Source: JBGQOJ01 sp052119585 (GTDB lineage Bacteria; Pseudomonadota; Alphaproteobacteria; Rhodobacterales; Rhodobacteraceae). Taken from it: DNA of 64,000 nucleotides. Made by a program: the position numbers and the translations under genes. Shown here in pieces: positions 16,514-25,603 of the stretch; position 1 is the first letter of the stretch, and every line of letters begins with the position of its first letter. Location of the stretch: assembly GCF_052119585.1 (NCBI RefSeq), contig NZ_JBGQOJ010000016.1, positions 9,483 to 73,482 on the forward strand, written 5' to 3'. A model generated the notes under the pieces. The model worked only from the letters and a program-made list of their open reading frames with translations, was not told the DNA's origin and ran no database searches.

Positions 16514-17863
16514 ATGGCTGGAATTCCTCACGACCATTACGAACCTAAGTCAAACGGCGAAAAGTGGCTGCACACGCGGCTGCCGATCGTTGGTCTGCTT
16601 TACGACACGCTGATGCTCCCCACTCCGAAGAACCTGAACTGGATGTGGATCTGGGGCATTGTCCTGACGTTTTGTCTGGCGCTGCAAATCATTACCGGCA
16701 TCGTGCTGGTCATGCATTATACCCCCCATGTCGATATGGCCTTTGCCTCGGTCGAGCATATCATGCGCGACGTCAACGGTGGCTACATGCTGCGGTATCT
16801 GCACGCGAACGGCGCGTCGCTGTTCTTTGTCGCGGTATATGCCCACATCTTCCGCGGCCTTTACTACGGGTCGTACAAAGCCCCGCGCGAGATTACGTGG
16901 ATCATCGGCATGTTTATCTACCTTGCGATGATGGCGACGGCATTCATGGGCTACGTTCTGCCATGGGGCCAGATGTCGTTCTGGGGCGCAACCGTCATCA
17001 CCGGCCTGTTCGGCGCGATCCCCTTGGTGGGCGAGCCTATTCAGGCCTGGTTGTTGGGCGGGCCTGCCGTGGACAACGCCACGTTGAACCGCTTTTTCTC
17101 ATTGCACTACCTGCTGCCCTTCGTGATTGCCGGTCTTGTTATCGTTCACATCTGGGCCTTCCACACGACGGGCAACAACAACCCGACAGGTGTAGAAGTG
17201 CGTCGCGGATCGAAAGCCGAGGCCGAAAAAGACACGCTGCCGTTCTGGCCCTACTTCGTCATGAAGGATCTGTTCGCGCTGGCCGTGATTATGGTGATCT
17301 TCTTTGCGATCGTCGGCTTCATGCCCAACTATCTGGGCCACCCCGACAACTACACAATGGCAAACCCGCTGGCGACGCCTGCGCACATCGTCCCGGAATG
17401 GTATTTCCTGCCATTCTACGCGATCCTGCGTGCGTTCACCGCTGATGTCTGGGTCGTGCAAATCGCCTCGTTCGTCACTGGCGGCATTGTAGACGCCAAG
17501 TTCTTTGGTGTTCTGGCGATGTTCGGCGCGATTGCCGTTATGGCTCTGGCGCCGTGGCTTGATACATCGTCGGTCCGCTCGGGTCGTTATCGCCCCATGT
17601 TCAAATGGTGGTTTGCCCTGCTTGTCGTGGACTTTGTCGTCCTGATGTGGGTCGGTGCAATGCCCGCAGAAGAGCCCTACGCAACAATCTCGCTGATCGC
17701 ATCGGCATACTGGTTCGGCTATTTCCTGATCCTCTTGCCCCTTCTGGGCGTGATCGAGAAACCGTTGGCACAGCCCGCCACGATCGAAGACGATTTCAAC
17801 GCCCACTACGCCAAACCCGGTGCTGATGCAGCTTCTGCGTCCGCAACGACACCGGCAGAGTGA
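16514..17863 (+). CDS. petB: PetB, cytochrome b of the bc1 complex
   Basis: 449-residue membrane subunit that binds hemes bL and bH and forms the Qo and Qi quinone sites. Eight transmembrane helices are apparent. The GYVLPWGQMSFW segment, the paired His residues in helices B and D (for example SLHYLLPFVIAG..IVHIWAFH), and the Qo-site PEWY motif (IVPEWYFLPFYAILRAF) are intact. It lies 12 bases after petA and overlaps the region leading into petC. The short acidic, Ala-rich C-terminal tail is typical of Rhodobacterales. Confidence 0.97.
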   Translation: MAGIPHDHYEPKSNGEKWLHTRLPIVGLLYDTLMLPTPKNLNWMWIWGIVLTFCLALQIITGIVLVMHYTPHVDMAFASVEHIMRDVNGGYMLRYLHANGASLFFVAVYAHIFRGLYYGSYKAPREITWIIGMFIYLAMMATAFMGYVLPWGQMSFWGATVITGLFGAIPLVGEPIQAWLLGGPAVDNATLNRFFSLHYLLPFVIAGLVIVHIWAFHTTGNNNPTGVEVRRGSKAEAEKDTLPFWPYFVMKDLFALAVIMVIFFAIVGFMPNYLGHPDNYTMANPLATPAHIVPEWYFLPFYAILRAFTADVWVVQIASFVTGGIVDAKFFGVLAMFGAIAVMALAPWLDTSSVRSGRYRPMFKWWFALLVVDFVVLMWVGAMPAEEPYATISLIASAYWFGYFLILLPLLGVIEKPLAQPATIEDDFNAHYAKPGADAASASATTPAE

Positions 17864-17874
17864 GAAAGGATCAC

Positions 17875-18669
17875 ATGACCATGATCAGAAACCTCACCCT
17901 TTCGGCGATTGCCGCACTTGCCCTGACAGCAGGTAACGCCATCGCAGCGGAAACCGCGCACATCGAAGATGTCGCGTTTTCCTTCGAAGGTCCGTTTGGC
18001 GCATTTGACCGGAACCAGCTGCAGCGCGGCCTTCAGGTTCACACAGAGGTCTGCTCGGCCTGTCACGGCCTGACCTTCGTGCCGATCCGCACGCTGTCAG
18101 ACGAAGGCGGTCCCGCTCTTCCCGAAGAGCAGGTCATCGCCTATGCGAAAAACTTTACGGTGACCGACAAGGACACCGGCGAAGATCGCGAAGCGACACC
18201 CACAGACCATTTCCCTGCGTCCGGTCTGGAAAACGCACCTGACCTTAGCCTGATGGCCAAGGCCCGCGCTGGTTTTCATGGGCCATATGGCACCGGCATC
18301 AACCAGATGTTCAAGGGTATCGGCGGACCGGAATATATCACCGCGATCCTGACCGGATACACCGGCGAGGAAAAAGAGCAGGCAGGCACGGTTTTTTATG
18401 AAAACCACGCCTTCCCCGGTGGCTGGATCGCAATGCCGCCGCCTCTGTCGGATGATCTTGTGGAATATGCTGACGGGCATTCCGCCAGCACTCAGCACTT
18501 GGCGGAAGACGTATCCGCCTTTTTGATGTGGACGGCAGAACCCAAGATGATGGCACGCAAGCAAACCGGTTTTGTCGCCGTGTTGTTCCTGACACTGTTG
18601 TCGGTGCTTTTGTACCTGACGAACAAGCGGATCTGGGCTGGCGTCAAAGGCAAAAAGAAACACGCCTAA
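17875..18669 (+). CDS. petC: PetC, cytochrome c1
   Basis: 264-residue c-type cytochrome that passes electrons from the Rieske centre to cytochrome c2/cy. Signal peptide (ending NAIAA), heme attachment C60-x2-C63-H64 (CSACH), the axial-Met region (WIAMPPPLSDD), and a C-terminal membrane anchor (FVAVLFLTLLSVLLYLTNKRIW) with a lysine-rich cytoplasmic end. The start is chosen from AAAGGA (17865-17870); ATG 17881 is nearly as good. A GTG at 17860 overlapping the petB stop lacks a ribosome site. It is followed by the operon terminator. Confidence 0.96.
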   Translation: MTMIRNLTLSAIAALALTAGNAIAAETAHIEDVAFSFEGPFGAFDRNQLQRGLQVHTEVCSACHGLTFVPIRTLSDEGGPALPEEQVIAYAKNFTVTDKDTGEDREATPTDHFPASGLENAPDLSLMAKARAGFHGPYGTGINQMFKGIGGPEYITAILTGYTGEEKEQAGTVFYENHAFPGGWIAMPPPLSDDLVEYADGHSASTQHLAEDVSAFLMWTAEPKMMARKQTGFVAVLFLTLLSVLLYLTNKRIWAGVKGKKKHA

Positions 18670-18690
18670 GTCAGGCCGTATCAAAAACAG

Positions 18691-18719
18691 AAAACCCCGC
18701 CGTACTGGCGGGTTTTTTT
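18691..18719 (+). terminator. petABC terminator
   Basis: CCCGCC-gtact-GGCGGG stem followed by seven T residues and preceded by A-rich sequence, 22 bases after the petC stop. Confidence 0.9.
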
Positions 18720-18736
18720 ATGTGCCGCATCGGTCC

Positions 18737-19429
18737 CTAGCCAAGATAGCGGCGCAGTGCCTCTGGTGGATCGGCGAACAACGCTTTGGTTTCTTGCGGC
18801 GCGTGGGCGATCCCCTCTGCAACCAGCACCGTCTGACCAGCAATACGCAGCGCGTCTTGCGGATCATGTGTGACCATCAGCATTGTCGCACCGGACTCTG
18901 TCATCAGTTCAGCAACCAGATCCAACATCTCAACCCTCAATGCCGGGCCAAGCGCCGAGAACGGCTCATCCAGCAGCACAAGCGGCTTTCCCCGCAACAG
19001 CATTCGCGCCAAGGCCACGCGGCTTTGCTGCCCGCCGGACAGTTCCGCAGGCTTGCGCCCACCCATGCCGTTCAGGCCCACGCGCAACAGCGCCTCGTTG
19101 ACCTGTGCGGTTTGCGCCGGTGACAGCCGCAAATCGGGTCGCAGGCCAAGACCCACATTCTGTGCCGCCGTCAGATGCGGAAACAAGTTGTTGTCCTGAA
19201 ACAGCAGGCTGATGGGCCGCTGCGCTGGCGAAAGCATTGAAATATTCTGACCTTCCCACAGAATCCGGCCCGCCGTGATCGGCACAAACCCGGCCAAAGC
19301 GCCAAGCAGGGTCGATTTCCCCGCCCCCGACGGCCCGACCACTGCAACGCGCGATCCTTGCTTGATTGTCAGGTCGGCACAAAGCTGGAAGTCGTCCATT
19401 TCGATCCGCAGTCCCTCAAGCGTCAACAT
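18737..19429 (-). CDS. thiQ: ThiQ, thiamine ABC transporter ATP-binding protein
   Basis: 230-residue ABC ATPase energising thiamine/TPP import. Walker A GPSGAGKS at 32-39, Q-loop LFQDNNLFPHLT, signature LSGGQQSR, Walker B LVLLDEP and the H-loop THD are all intact. The ATG at 19429 starts inside the end of thiP (14-base overlap); an upstream in-frame codon is unlikely. The DNNLFPHLT segment is characteristic of ThiQ. Last gene of the TPP-riboswitch-controlled operon. Confidence 0.92.
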   Translation of the reverse strand: MLTLEGLRIEMDDFQLCADLTIKQGSRVAVVGPSGAGKSTLLGALAGFVPITAGRILWEGQNISMLSPAQRPISLLFQDNNLFPHLTAAQNVGLGLRPDLRLSPAQTAQVNEALLRVGLNGMGGRKPAELSGGQQSRVALARMLLRGKPLVLLDEPFSALGPALRVEMLDLVAELMTESGATMLMVTHDPQDALRIAGQTVLVAEGIAHAPQETKALFADPPEALRRYLG

Positions 19430-20990
19430 CCACCCGGCCCCCCCGATCAAATATCCAGAACAGCACAAGACTTAGCGCCAACAAGACCAAAGCAACACCC
19501 GCCGCACCCTCCATCCGGTAGGCCCCCATAAGTCGGTAAAGATGCAGGGGCAGCGTCGCGTGATCAGGGTCCGCGAACAGCGCAATCACCCCCAAATCGC
19601 CCATCGACAACGCCGCAGCCAACCCTGCGGCAAACCCGATTGGCCGCCGCAAACGCGGCAGCAACAGATACCGCAGCCGGGCCATGCCGGTCATGCCCAG
19701 ACTGTCCGCCAAGGGACCGAACCGTGCCTCTACCTCTTGCACGGCCGGAATCAGCGCGCGCATCGCAAAGGGAAGGCTCATTACCGCGTTGATCGCCGCA
19801 GTGATCGGCAAGGCCAGCGCAACGGGATCAGCGACAGGAAAAACCAGTATGAACAGCCCCGTTCCAATCACCAAAGGAGAGGCCGCAATCGCCAGATACC
19901 CGATCCCCTCCATCATAAAAGACGCCCGCCCGAAACGCTTGCCCGCCACGACAAGGGCAACGGGCAGCGCCAGCCCCAGCGTCAGAAACGCCGAAACCAA
20001 AGCAACACAAACAGACCGCACCGCCGCCCAGCCGGTGCTGGCACCAAGTGACGCAAGCCCCGGCAAGCCCTGCAAGACGATCATCGTCAGCGGCACCAGC
20101 AGAAACGCCGCCGCAGCCATGATCCAGCATGCGTCCAGCGCCCTCATCCACAGGGCGCCGGTATCCCAGCGCTGCACGATGCGGTCCACGCCGCCCCCCG
20201 TGACCACAGGAACAGTGACCCAAATGGACACGCCCGCCAGAACGGCACAGATCGCAAACTGGATACAGGCCAAAAGCGCCGCTTTTCCCAGATCAAAGTC
20301 AAAGCGGAACGCCTGATAGATCGCCAGTTCGACGGTCGTCGCCTTTGGTCCACCCCCAAGCGCAAGAGCGACTGCAAAGCTGGTCGTGCATATCAGAAAG
20401 ATCACCACGAATGCGCCGGGCAGAACGGTCCTTAGCATCGGGCGTTCCAGCACATGTTTCACGTCGGTGGACGAGAACCCCAAAGAGGCCGCAAGGCGGA
20501 ACCGCTCTGCCGGTATCGCCTGCCATCCTTGCAGGATAAGGCGGGTCGACAACGGCAGGTTAAAGAACACATGCGCCAGCACGACGCCCTGAAACCCGTA
20601 GATCGAAACAGGCTCTGATCCGGCCCAAAGCAGCGCGTGGTTCACCATGCCATTGCGGCCAAACACCGCCAGCAACCCAAGGACGGCCACGATAACGGGC
20701 AGAATGAAAGGCGCACCAAGCAGCGTCACCAACAGGCCCTTTCCGACAAACTGCCGCCGCGCCAGCGCCCGCGCGACAGGTATCGCAAGGCCAACGCTCA
20801 GCGCAGAGGACACAAACGCTTGCATCAGGGTGAACCGCACCGCCTGCCAGTCCGCCGGACCCAAGCCGCCAAACCCTTCGGCACGCCAGACAACAGCGCC
20901 CAGCGTGCCAATCGTCAGCGTCAGGACAAGGGCCGCAGCCGCGGCCCCCGCCCAAACCACCGGCGTTATTGCGACAGCGCGCTTAGCCAT
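19416..20990 (-). CDS. thiP: ThiP, thiamine ABC transporter permease
   Basis: 524-residue permease with about twelve transmembrane helices made of two homologous halves, as in the fused ThiP/FbpB-type permeases. Two EAA-type cytoplasmic loops are visible (for example around ERFRLAASLGFSSTDV and GPLADSLGMTGMARLRYLLLP). It overlaps thiB by 25 bases and thiQ by 14, indicating tight translational coupling of the three components. Confidence 0.93.
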   Translation of the reverse strand: MAKRAVAITPVVWAGAAAAALVLTLTIGTLGAVVWRAEGFGGLGPADWQAVRFTLMQAFVSSALSVGLAIPVARALARRQFVGKGLLVTLLGAPFILPVIVAVLGLLAVFGRNGMVNHALLWAGSEPVSIYGFQGVVLAHVFFNLPLSTRLILQGWQAIPAERFRLAASLGFSSTDVKHVLERPMLRTVLPGAFVVIFLICTTSFAVALALGGGPKATTVELAIYQAFRFDFDLGKAALLACIQFAICAVLAGVSIWVTVPVVTGGGVDRIVQRWDTGALWMRALDACWIMAAAAFLLVPLTMIVLQGLPGLASLGASTGWAAVRSVCVALVSAFLTLGLALPVALVVAGKRFGRASFMMEGIGYLAIAASPLVIGTGLFILVFPVADPVALALPITAAINAVMSLPFAMRALIPAVQEVEARFGPLADSLGMTGMARLRYLLLPRLRRPIGFAAGLAAALSMGDLGVIALFADPDHATLPLHLYRLMGAYRMEGAAGVALVLLALSLVLFWIFDRGGRVDVDA

Positions 20991-21946
20991 TCGGCCAATG
21001 CCGCGTCGCGCAGGGCGTCGGCGTCGTCTTCCGAATAGAAAATCGTCTTGGCCGGCACACCCAGCTGCGCGAATTCAGGCGGCAGCTTTGATGGGTCCAG
21101 TTTCGCAGGATAGGACCAGTTTCCGGTTGGGATAAGCGACTGGAATTCCTCTGTCAGAATGAAATCCATGAACGCGTCTGCCAGTTCCGGCTGGTCCGTT
21201 CCGGCAATTTTCCCCGCAAGCTCGACCATGAAATAGTGCCCTTCATCAAAGATGGCTGCAGACTTTGTCTGATCCTGCTCCGCGATGATATGGTACAGCC
21301 GCGACGTCGTGTAAGACAGCACCATATCCGCCTCGCCGTCGGTGAACATGCCATACGCCTCGGACCAGCCTTTGGTCACGGTCAGGATTTTTGGGGCCAG
21401 TTTGGTCCAGGCGGCCTGTGCCTCGTCACCATAAATCGCCTTGACCCACAGCAAAAGCGCAAGGCCAGAGATCGAGGTGCGCGGGTCCTGGATCACGATT
21501 TTCAGATCATCCGGCGCGTCCAGCAAAGCCTGAAAGCTGGTCGGTGGATTGGTGATCCTTGTGTTGTCGTAGACGAAGGCGGTGTAGCCCCAGTTGAACG
21601 GCAGGAACACCTCATCGGTCCATTTGATCGGCATCGTCAGGTCGGTCGTGTCCTGACCATGGGTGGCGAACAGGCCGGTTTCGCGGGCTTTTTTGGTGAC
21701 ATCGGTGTTCAACCCGATCACCGCGTCCGCCTTGGTGCGCGCGCCTTCCAACATCAGTCGCGGCAACACGTCGCCGGTCACGAATTGCAGGTCACAGGCG
21801 CAGGTTTTCTCGAACGCCGCTTCAATCGCGGGGCCGGGGCCCCATTCGGACCCGAAATAGTCGGGGGCATAGACTGTTAGCACTGGGGTCTCTGCCTGCG
21901 CGACTGTCGCAAGGCAAAGTCCCGCAGCAAGTGTCAGATATCTCAT
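20966..21946 (-). CDS. thiB: ThiB, thiamine-binding periplasmic protein
   Basis: 326 residues: signal peptide (MRYLTLAAGLCLATVAQA) and a class II solute-binding fold with the ThiB-type segments LTVYAPDYFGSEWGPGPAIE, WTDEVFLPFNWGYTAFVYD and QDPRTSISGLALLLW. ATG 21946 is preferred to ATG 21952 because GGAGG (21953-21957) sits six bases from the former and touches the latter. It captures thiamine and its phosphates for ThiPQ. The leader upstream carries a TPP riboswitch that confirms the ligand. Confidence 0.93.
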   Translation of the reverse strand: MRYLTLAAGLCLATVAQAETPVLTVYAPDYFGSEWGPGPAIEAAFEKTCACDLQFVTGDVLPRLMLEGARTKADAVIGLNTDVTKKARETGLFATHGQDTTDLTMPIKWTDEVFLPFNWGYTAFVYDNTRITNPPTSFQALLDAPDDLKIVIQDPRTSISGLALLLWVKAIYGDEAQAAWTKLAPKILTVTKGWSEAYGMFTDGEADMVLSYTTSRLYHIIAEQDQTKSAAIFDEGHYFMVELAGKIAGTDQPELADAFMDFILTEEFQSLIPTGNWSYPAKLDPSKLPPEFAQLGVPAKTIFYSEDDADALRDAALAEWLSALSQ

Positions 21947-21996
21947 CGTCATCCTCCATATGCGACGGGCGGGGTCAGGATGGAGAATATCCAACA

Positions 21997-22080
21997 ACCT
22001 TCCCTCCGCCGGTCTTAACCGGTTCAGGTTCAACGGGTCCGCAAATGCGTCTCAGCCCTTTCGAGCACCCCGAGGTAGGT
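21997..22080 (-). promoter_or_regulatory. TPP riboswitch (THI element) controlling thiBPQ
   Basis: On the minus strand the leader contains the canonical THI-box blocks in order: CTCGGGGTGC, GGGCTGAGA, GACCC, GAACCTGAACCGGTTA and ACCGGCGGAGGGAA. The closing helix ACCTACC/GGAAGGT pairs with one mismatch. It ends about 50 bases before the thiB start, so it may act by masking the ribosome site when TPP is bound. No clear terminator hairpin follows. Confidence 0.93.
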
Positions 22081-22174
22081 GAATATCTAGGCGCGATAGG
22101 CCCCCCAGACAAGCCAAAACCGCTTGAGGCGCAGTCACGCGCCCGCTAGACCGTTTCCTAAAGGAGCCCTGCCC

Positions 22175-23275
22175 ATGTCGATCAACTCTTTCGGTCATCT
22201 GTTTCGCGTCACCACTTGGGGCGAAAGCCACGGCCCGGCCCTGGGTGCCACTGTTGACGGCTGCCCCCCCGGCGTGCCGGTGACCGAGGCGATGATCCAG
22301 CACTGGCTGGACAAGCGCAAACCGGGCCAGAACAAGTTCACCACCCAGCGCCAAGAAGCGGACGAGGTGAAAATCCTGTCCGGCGTGTTCGAAGGGCAGA
22401 CCACCGGAACACCGATCCAGTTGATGATCGAAAACACCGATCAGCGGTCCAAGGATTATGGCGACATCGCCGAGAAGTTCCGCCCCGGTCATGCCGACAT
22501 CACCTATTGGCAGAAATACGGAATCCGTGACTATCGCGGCGGCGGGCGGTCCTCTGCCCGCGAAACGGCATCCCGCGTGGCGGCGGGCGGCGTTGCCCGC
22601 GAGGCAATCCGCGTGCTTGCGCCCAATGTGCAGATCACCGGGTATATGGTGCAGATGGGCCCGCATAAAATTGATCGTGACGGCTTTGACTGGGACCAGA
22701 TCGAACAGAACCCGTTCTGGGTGCCTGACGCCAAGGCCGCGACCGATTGGGCCGACTATCTGGGCGGTCTGCGCAAATCCGGCAGTTCTGTCGGCGCGAT
22801 AATCGAGGTGGTTGCACGCGGGGTTCCCGCAGGCATCGGCGCACCGGTTTACGGCAAGTTAGACACTGATCTGGCCGCCGCGATGATGTCGATCAACGCT
22901 GTCAAAGGCGTGGAAATCGGAGAAGGCATGTCGGCCGCCATGCTGACCGGGGAACTAAATGCCGACGAAATCAGCATGGGGCCGGGCGGGCCGGTCTATT
23001 CGTCCAACCATGCGGGCGGCATTCTGGGGGGTATTTCCACCGGGCAGGACATTGTCGTCCGCTTTGCGGTCAAGCCCACATCATCGATCCTGAAGCCACG
23101 CAAGACAATCACCAAATCCGGGGAAGAGACCGAGATCATCACAAAAGGGCGTCACGACCCCTGTGTCGGCATCCGCGCCGTGCCTGTGGGCGAGGCGATG
23201 ATGGCCTGCGTGATCCTTGACCACCTGCTGTTGCATCGCGGACAGATCGGCGAAAACCGGGGGCTGATCGGCTAA
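22175..23275 (+). CDS. aroC: AroC, chorismate synthase
   Basis: Converts 5-enolpyruvylshikimate-3-phosphate to chorismate with reduced FMN, the last step of the shikimate pathway. 366 residues. Signatures GHLFRVTTWGESHGPALG, RSSARETASRVAAG, and the C-terminal RHDPCVGIRAVPV are intact. The start ATG follows AAAGGAG; upstream in-frame codons are rejected. It is divergent from the thiBPQ leader and three bases before the next gene. Confidence 0.97.
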   Translation: MSINSFGHLFRVTTWGESHGPALGATVDGCPPGVPVTEAMIQHWLDKRKPGQNKFTTQRQEADEVKILSGVFEGQTTGTPIQLMIENTDQRSKDYGDIAEKFRPGHADITYWQKYGIRDYRGGGRSSARETASRVAAGGVAREAIRVLAPNVQITGYMVQMGPHKIDRDGFDWDQIEQNPFWVPDAKAATDWADYLGGLRKSGSSVGAIIEVVARGVPAGIGAPVYGKLDTDLAAAMMSINAVKGVEIGEGMSAAMLTGELNADEISMGPGGPVYSSNHAGGILGGISTGQDIVVRFAVKPTSSILKPRKTITKSGEETEIITKGRHDPCVGIRAVPVGEAMMACVILDHLLLHRGQIGENRGLIG

Positions 23276-23278
23276 TCT

Positions 23279-24223
23279 ATGATCGGGATCCTTTCCATCA
23301 CCTTTCCGATCTTTGCTGCGATCGGGTTGGGCTATGGAACGGTCAAGGGTGGGTTGTTCCGGCAATCTGACATGCGTGTTTTGGGGGCTTATGTCATCAA
23401 CATCGCACTGCCCGCTTTGATCTTTCTGTCTGTATCCAGCCGCAGCCTGTCCGAGGTGCTGAACCCGGCCTATCTTCTTGTCTACCTATTGGGCAGTCTT
23501 GCAACGCTCGCCCTTGCCTATCTTTGGTTCACGTTGCAGGGCGTTGGCCCGGCACGTCGCGCGATAGGCGCCATGGGGTCGGCCTGTTCCAATTCCGGTT
23601 ATGTCGGTTACCCTGTCATGATGATGATCCTGCCCGATATCGCAGGTCTGGTGCTTGCAATGAGCGTCGTGGTCGAGAATGTCGTCATTGTTCCGCTTTG
23701 CCTTGTGCTGCTGGATTTGTCGCGCGACCGGCAGTCGAAAAGCGTTCCGAAACTGCTGGTCGCATTGCTGCTCGGGCTTCTGAAACGTCCCATCGTCATT
23801 GCGCTGCTCCTTGCGATCACGACCGTTGCCAGCGGCATTCCGCTTCCCGTTGCGGTGACGAAATTGCTGTCGATGCTGGCCGGGTCGGCCAGTGCATTGG
23901 CGCTGCTTGTGATCGGCGGTTCGCTTGTTGGTCTGCCGATCAAAGGGAATCGCGCGATGGCCGCTCAAATTGCGGCAGGCAAGCTGCTGTTGCATCCCGC
24001 CGTCATGTTCGGTGCCGTTCTGCTTGTTCCGATGCTGGGGCTTCCCCTGCTGTCACAAGAATTGCAACACGCGGTCATTCTGACGGCGGCGATGCCGATG
24101 ATGGGTATTTATGCGATCCTTGCGCAGGAATACGGGCATGAAGGCATTGCCTCTATCTCGCTTTTGGGGGCAACGGTGGGGGCGTTTTTTACTTTAAGCT
24201 GCCTGTTGTGGCTGTTTTCCTGA
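23279..24223 (+). CDS. AEC family transporter (auxin efflux carrier-like permease)
   Basis: 314-residue membrane protein with about ten helices in two repeats and the family's central NSGYVGYPV motif (around 103-111), where Asn-Ser-Gly marks the first crossover helix. Members export or import small organic acids such as malate or malonate; the substrate here is unknown. The start lies three bases after aroC, so it is probably read through from it. The last 30 bases overlap the 3' end of the convergent DMT transporter gene. Confidence 0.85.
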   Translation: MIGILSITFPIFAAIGLGYGTVKGGLFRQSDMRVLGAYVINIALPALIFLSVSSRSLSEVLNPAYLLVYLLGSLATLALAYLWFTLQGVGPARRAIGAMGSACSNSGYVGYPVMMMILPDIAGLVLAMSVVVENVVIVPLCLVLLDLSRDRQSKSVPKLLVALLLGLLKRPIVIALLLAITTVASGIPLPVAVTKLLSMLAGSASALALLVIGGSLVGLPIKGNRAMAAQIAAGKLLLHPAVMFGAVLLVPMLGLPLLSQELQHAVILTAAMPMMGIYAILAQEYGHEGIASISLLGATVGAFFTLSCLLWLFS

Positions 24224-25087
24224 AGGCGGCTGTTTTGACAGTTGAACCGCAAGAATACCACCCGCGATAATCGCAACCCCCAGCACATCCAGCCAGCCAA
24301 GGGTCTCGCCCAACAAGGCAGCGGCGACAGCGACACCGAAAAACGGGTTGAGGAAATGGAACGTCGCAGCACGCACGGCACCGATGCGGTTGACCAAGGA
24401 GAACCAGACAAAGGTCGCCAAAACCCCGGGAACCAGCGTGGTATAGGCGAAAGCGGCGATCAGCGGCCCTGACAGGCGCACATGGAACGGCTCAAACAGA
24501 TAGGCGACAACGGCAAGGATACCCGAGCCGATGAACATCTGCAGGCCGACAATCATCATCACATTCCCGCCCGACGACGCGCCGCGCACCGAAAGAGTGG
24601 CAAGGCTTAGCGCCAATGCAGCAATGCCGCACAAGATCACGCCATAAAGGTCAACGCCCCCGCTTAGCCGCGAACCCATGATGATCGCGACACCGATAAC
24701 GCCGGCGATCAGTCCCCAAACACCCAATGGCCTGATCTTGTCTTTCAGAAACAGCCACCCAAGCACGGCAACCATCAGCGGCATCGTCGCGGCGATGATC
24801 GCGGCCAAAGACGCCTCTATGGTTTGCATCGCGACAAAGTTCAGTCCCAGATACAGCGCGTTCTGGCACAGGCCAAAAATGATCGTCGCGCGCCACTGGG
24901 CAGGGCTTAGGCGCCATGTCTGCCCCATGGCAAGCGCGATCAGAACCCCGACAATGCCCGACAACAAGAACCGAAGCGATAGAGAGGCCAAAGGCGCGGC
25001 GTCCGCTACGATAATCCGCGCCGAGGTAAAGGCGCTTGACCACATCAGGGCAAACGCCAGCCCCATTCCTATTGCACGAAGATCCAT
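24194..25087 (-). CDS. DMT superfamily transporter (EamA family)
   Basis: 297 residues, ten predicted helices in two EamA repeats, beginning MDLRAIGMGLAFALMWSSAF and ending with a Gln/Pro-rich soluble tail. Typical motifs include the NALYLGLNFVAMQTIEASLAAII helix and the FLNPFFGVAVAAALLGE region near the C-terminus. EamA proteins export metabolites or amino acids; the substrate is unknown. ATG 25087 fits the membrane start; further upstream the frame runs through the HU terminator and is not coding. Converges on, and overlaps, the AEC transporter gene. Confidence 0.88.
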   Translation of the reverse strand: MDLRAIGMGLAFALMWSSAFTSARIIVADAAPLASLSLRFLLSGIVGVLIALAMGQTWRLSPAQWRATIIFGLCQNALYLGLNFVAMQTIEASLAAIIAATMPLMVAVLGWLFLKDKIRPLGVWGLIAGVIGVAIIMGSRLSGGVDLYGVILCGIAALALSLATLSVRGASSGGNVMMIVGLQMFIGSGILAVVAYLFEPFHVRLSGPLIAAFAYTTLVPGVLATFVWFSLVNRIGAVRAATFHFLNPFFGVAVAAALLGETLGWLDVLGVAIIAGGILAVQLSKQPPSGKQPQQAA

Positions 25088-25110
25088 CAAAAGTCCTAAC
25101 TGACTGGCCG

Positions 25111-25140
25111 AAAAAGAAAAGGGCCGCACAATGGCGACCC
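25111..25140 (-). terminator. Terminator after the HU gene
   Basis: On the minus strand GGGTCGC-cattgt-GCGGCCC (7-bp stem with one G-U pair) is followed by TTTTCTTTTT, 36 bases past the HU stop and before the DMT gene. Confidence 0.75.
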
Positions 25141-25176
25141 TAGTCAATTCGTATAGCGGCGCAAGGCCGGAACGGA

Positions 25177-25467
25177 TCAGCCGTTCACGCTGTCTTTCAG
25201 CGCTTTTGCGATGGTCATCTTGACAACCTTGTCCGCGTCTTTTTGCATCTGCTCGCCCGTGGCGGGGTTGCGCACAGTGCGTGCCGGACGCTCGCGGCAA
25301 TAGATCTTGCCAACACCGGGAAGCGTGACAGCACCGCCGCCGCCGACTTCTTTGGTGATCAGGGAAATGATGCCATCAAGAGCGGCACCAGCAGTTTTTT
25401 TATCTGCGCCCATCTCTTCGGACAATGCCGCGACGAGTTGGGTTTTGGTCATTGGTTTATTTGCCAT
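25177..25467 (-). CDS. HU family DNA-binding protein
   Basis: 96-residue histone-like protein that bends and compacts DNA as a dimer. The helical dimerisation domain (KTQLVAALSEEMGADKKTAGAALDGIISLI) leads to the beta arm with the signature RTVRNPATGE, containing the intercalating Pro. ATG 25467 is preceded by AGGAGACC. Compared with a standard 90-residue HU it has a few extra N-terminal residues (MANKPM). Whether it is HupB or a second HU paralogue cannot be decided from one copy. Ends in its own terminator. Confidence 0.92.
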   Translation of the reverse strand: MANKPMTKTQLVAALSEEMGADKKTAGAALDGIISLITKEVGGGGAVTLPGVGKIYCRERPARTVRNPATGEQMQKDADKVVKMTIAKALKDSVNG

Positions 25468-25603
25468 TATTATGGTCTCCTCGTTCTGCCCGCACCAGTT
25501 GGGCCTCATTGGCCATATTTAACTGAATATAGCGGCCCGACACAACGATTAGTGGAGCACTTTGGGGCGTTTTAATGCGTTTTGTGCTGAATTTTACCCT
25601 AAG

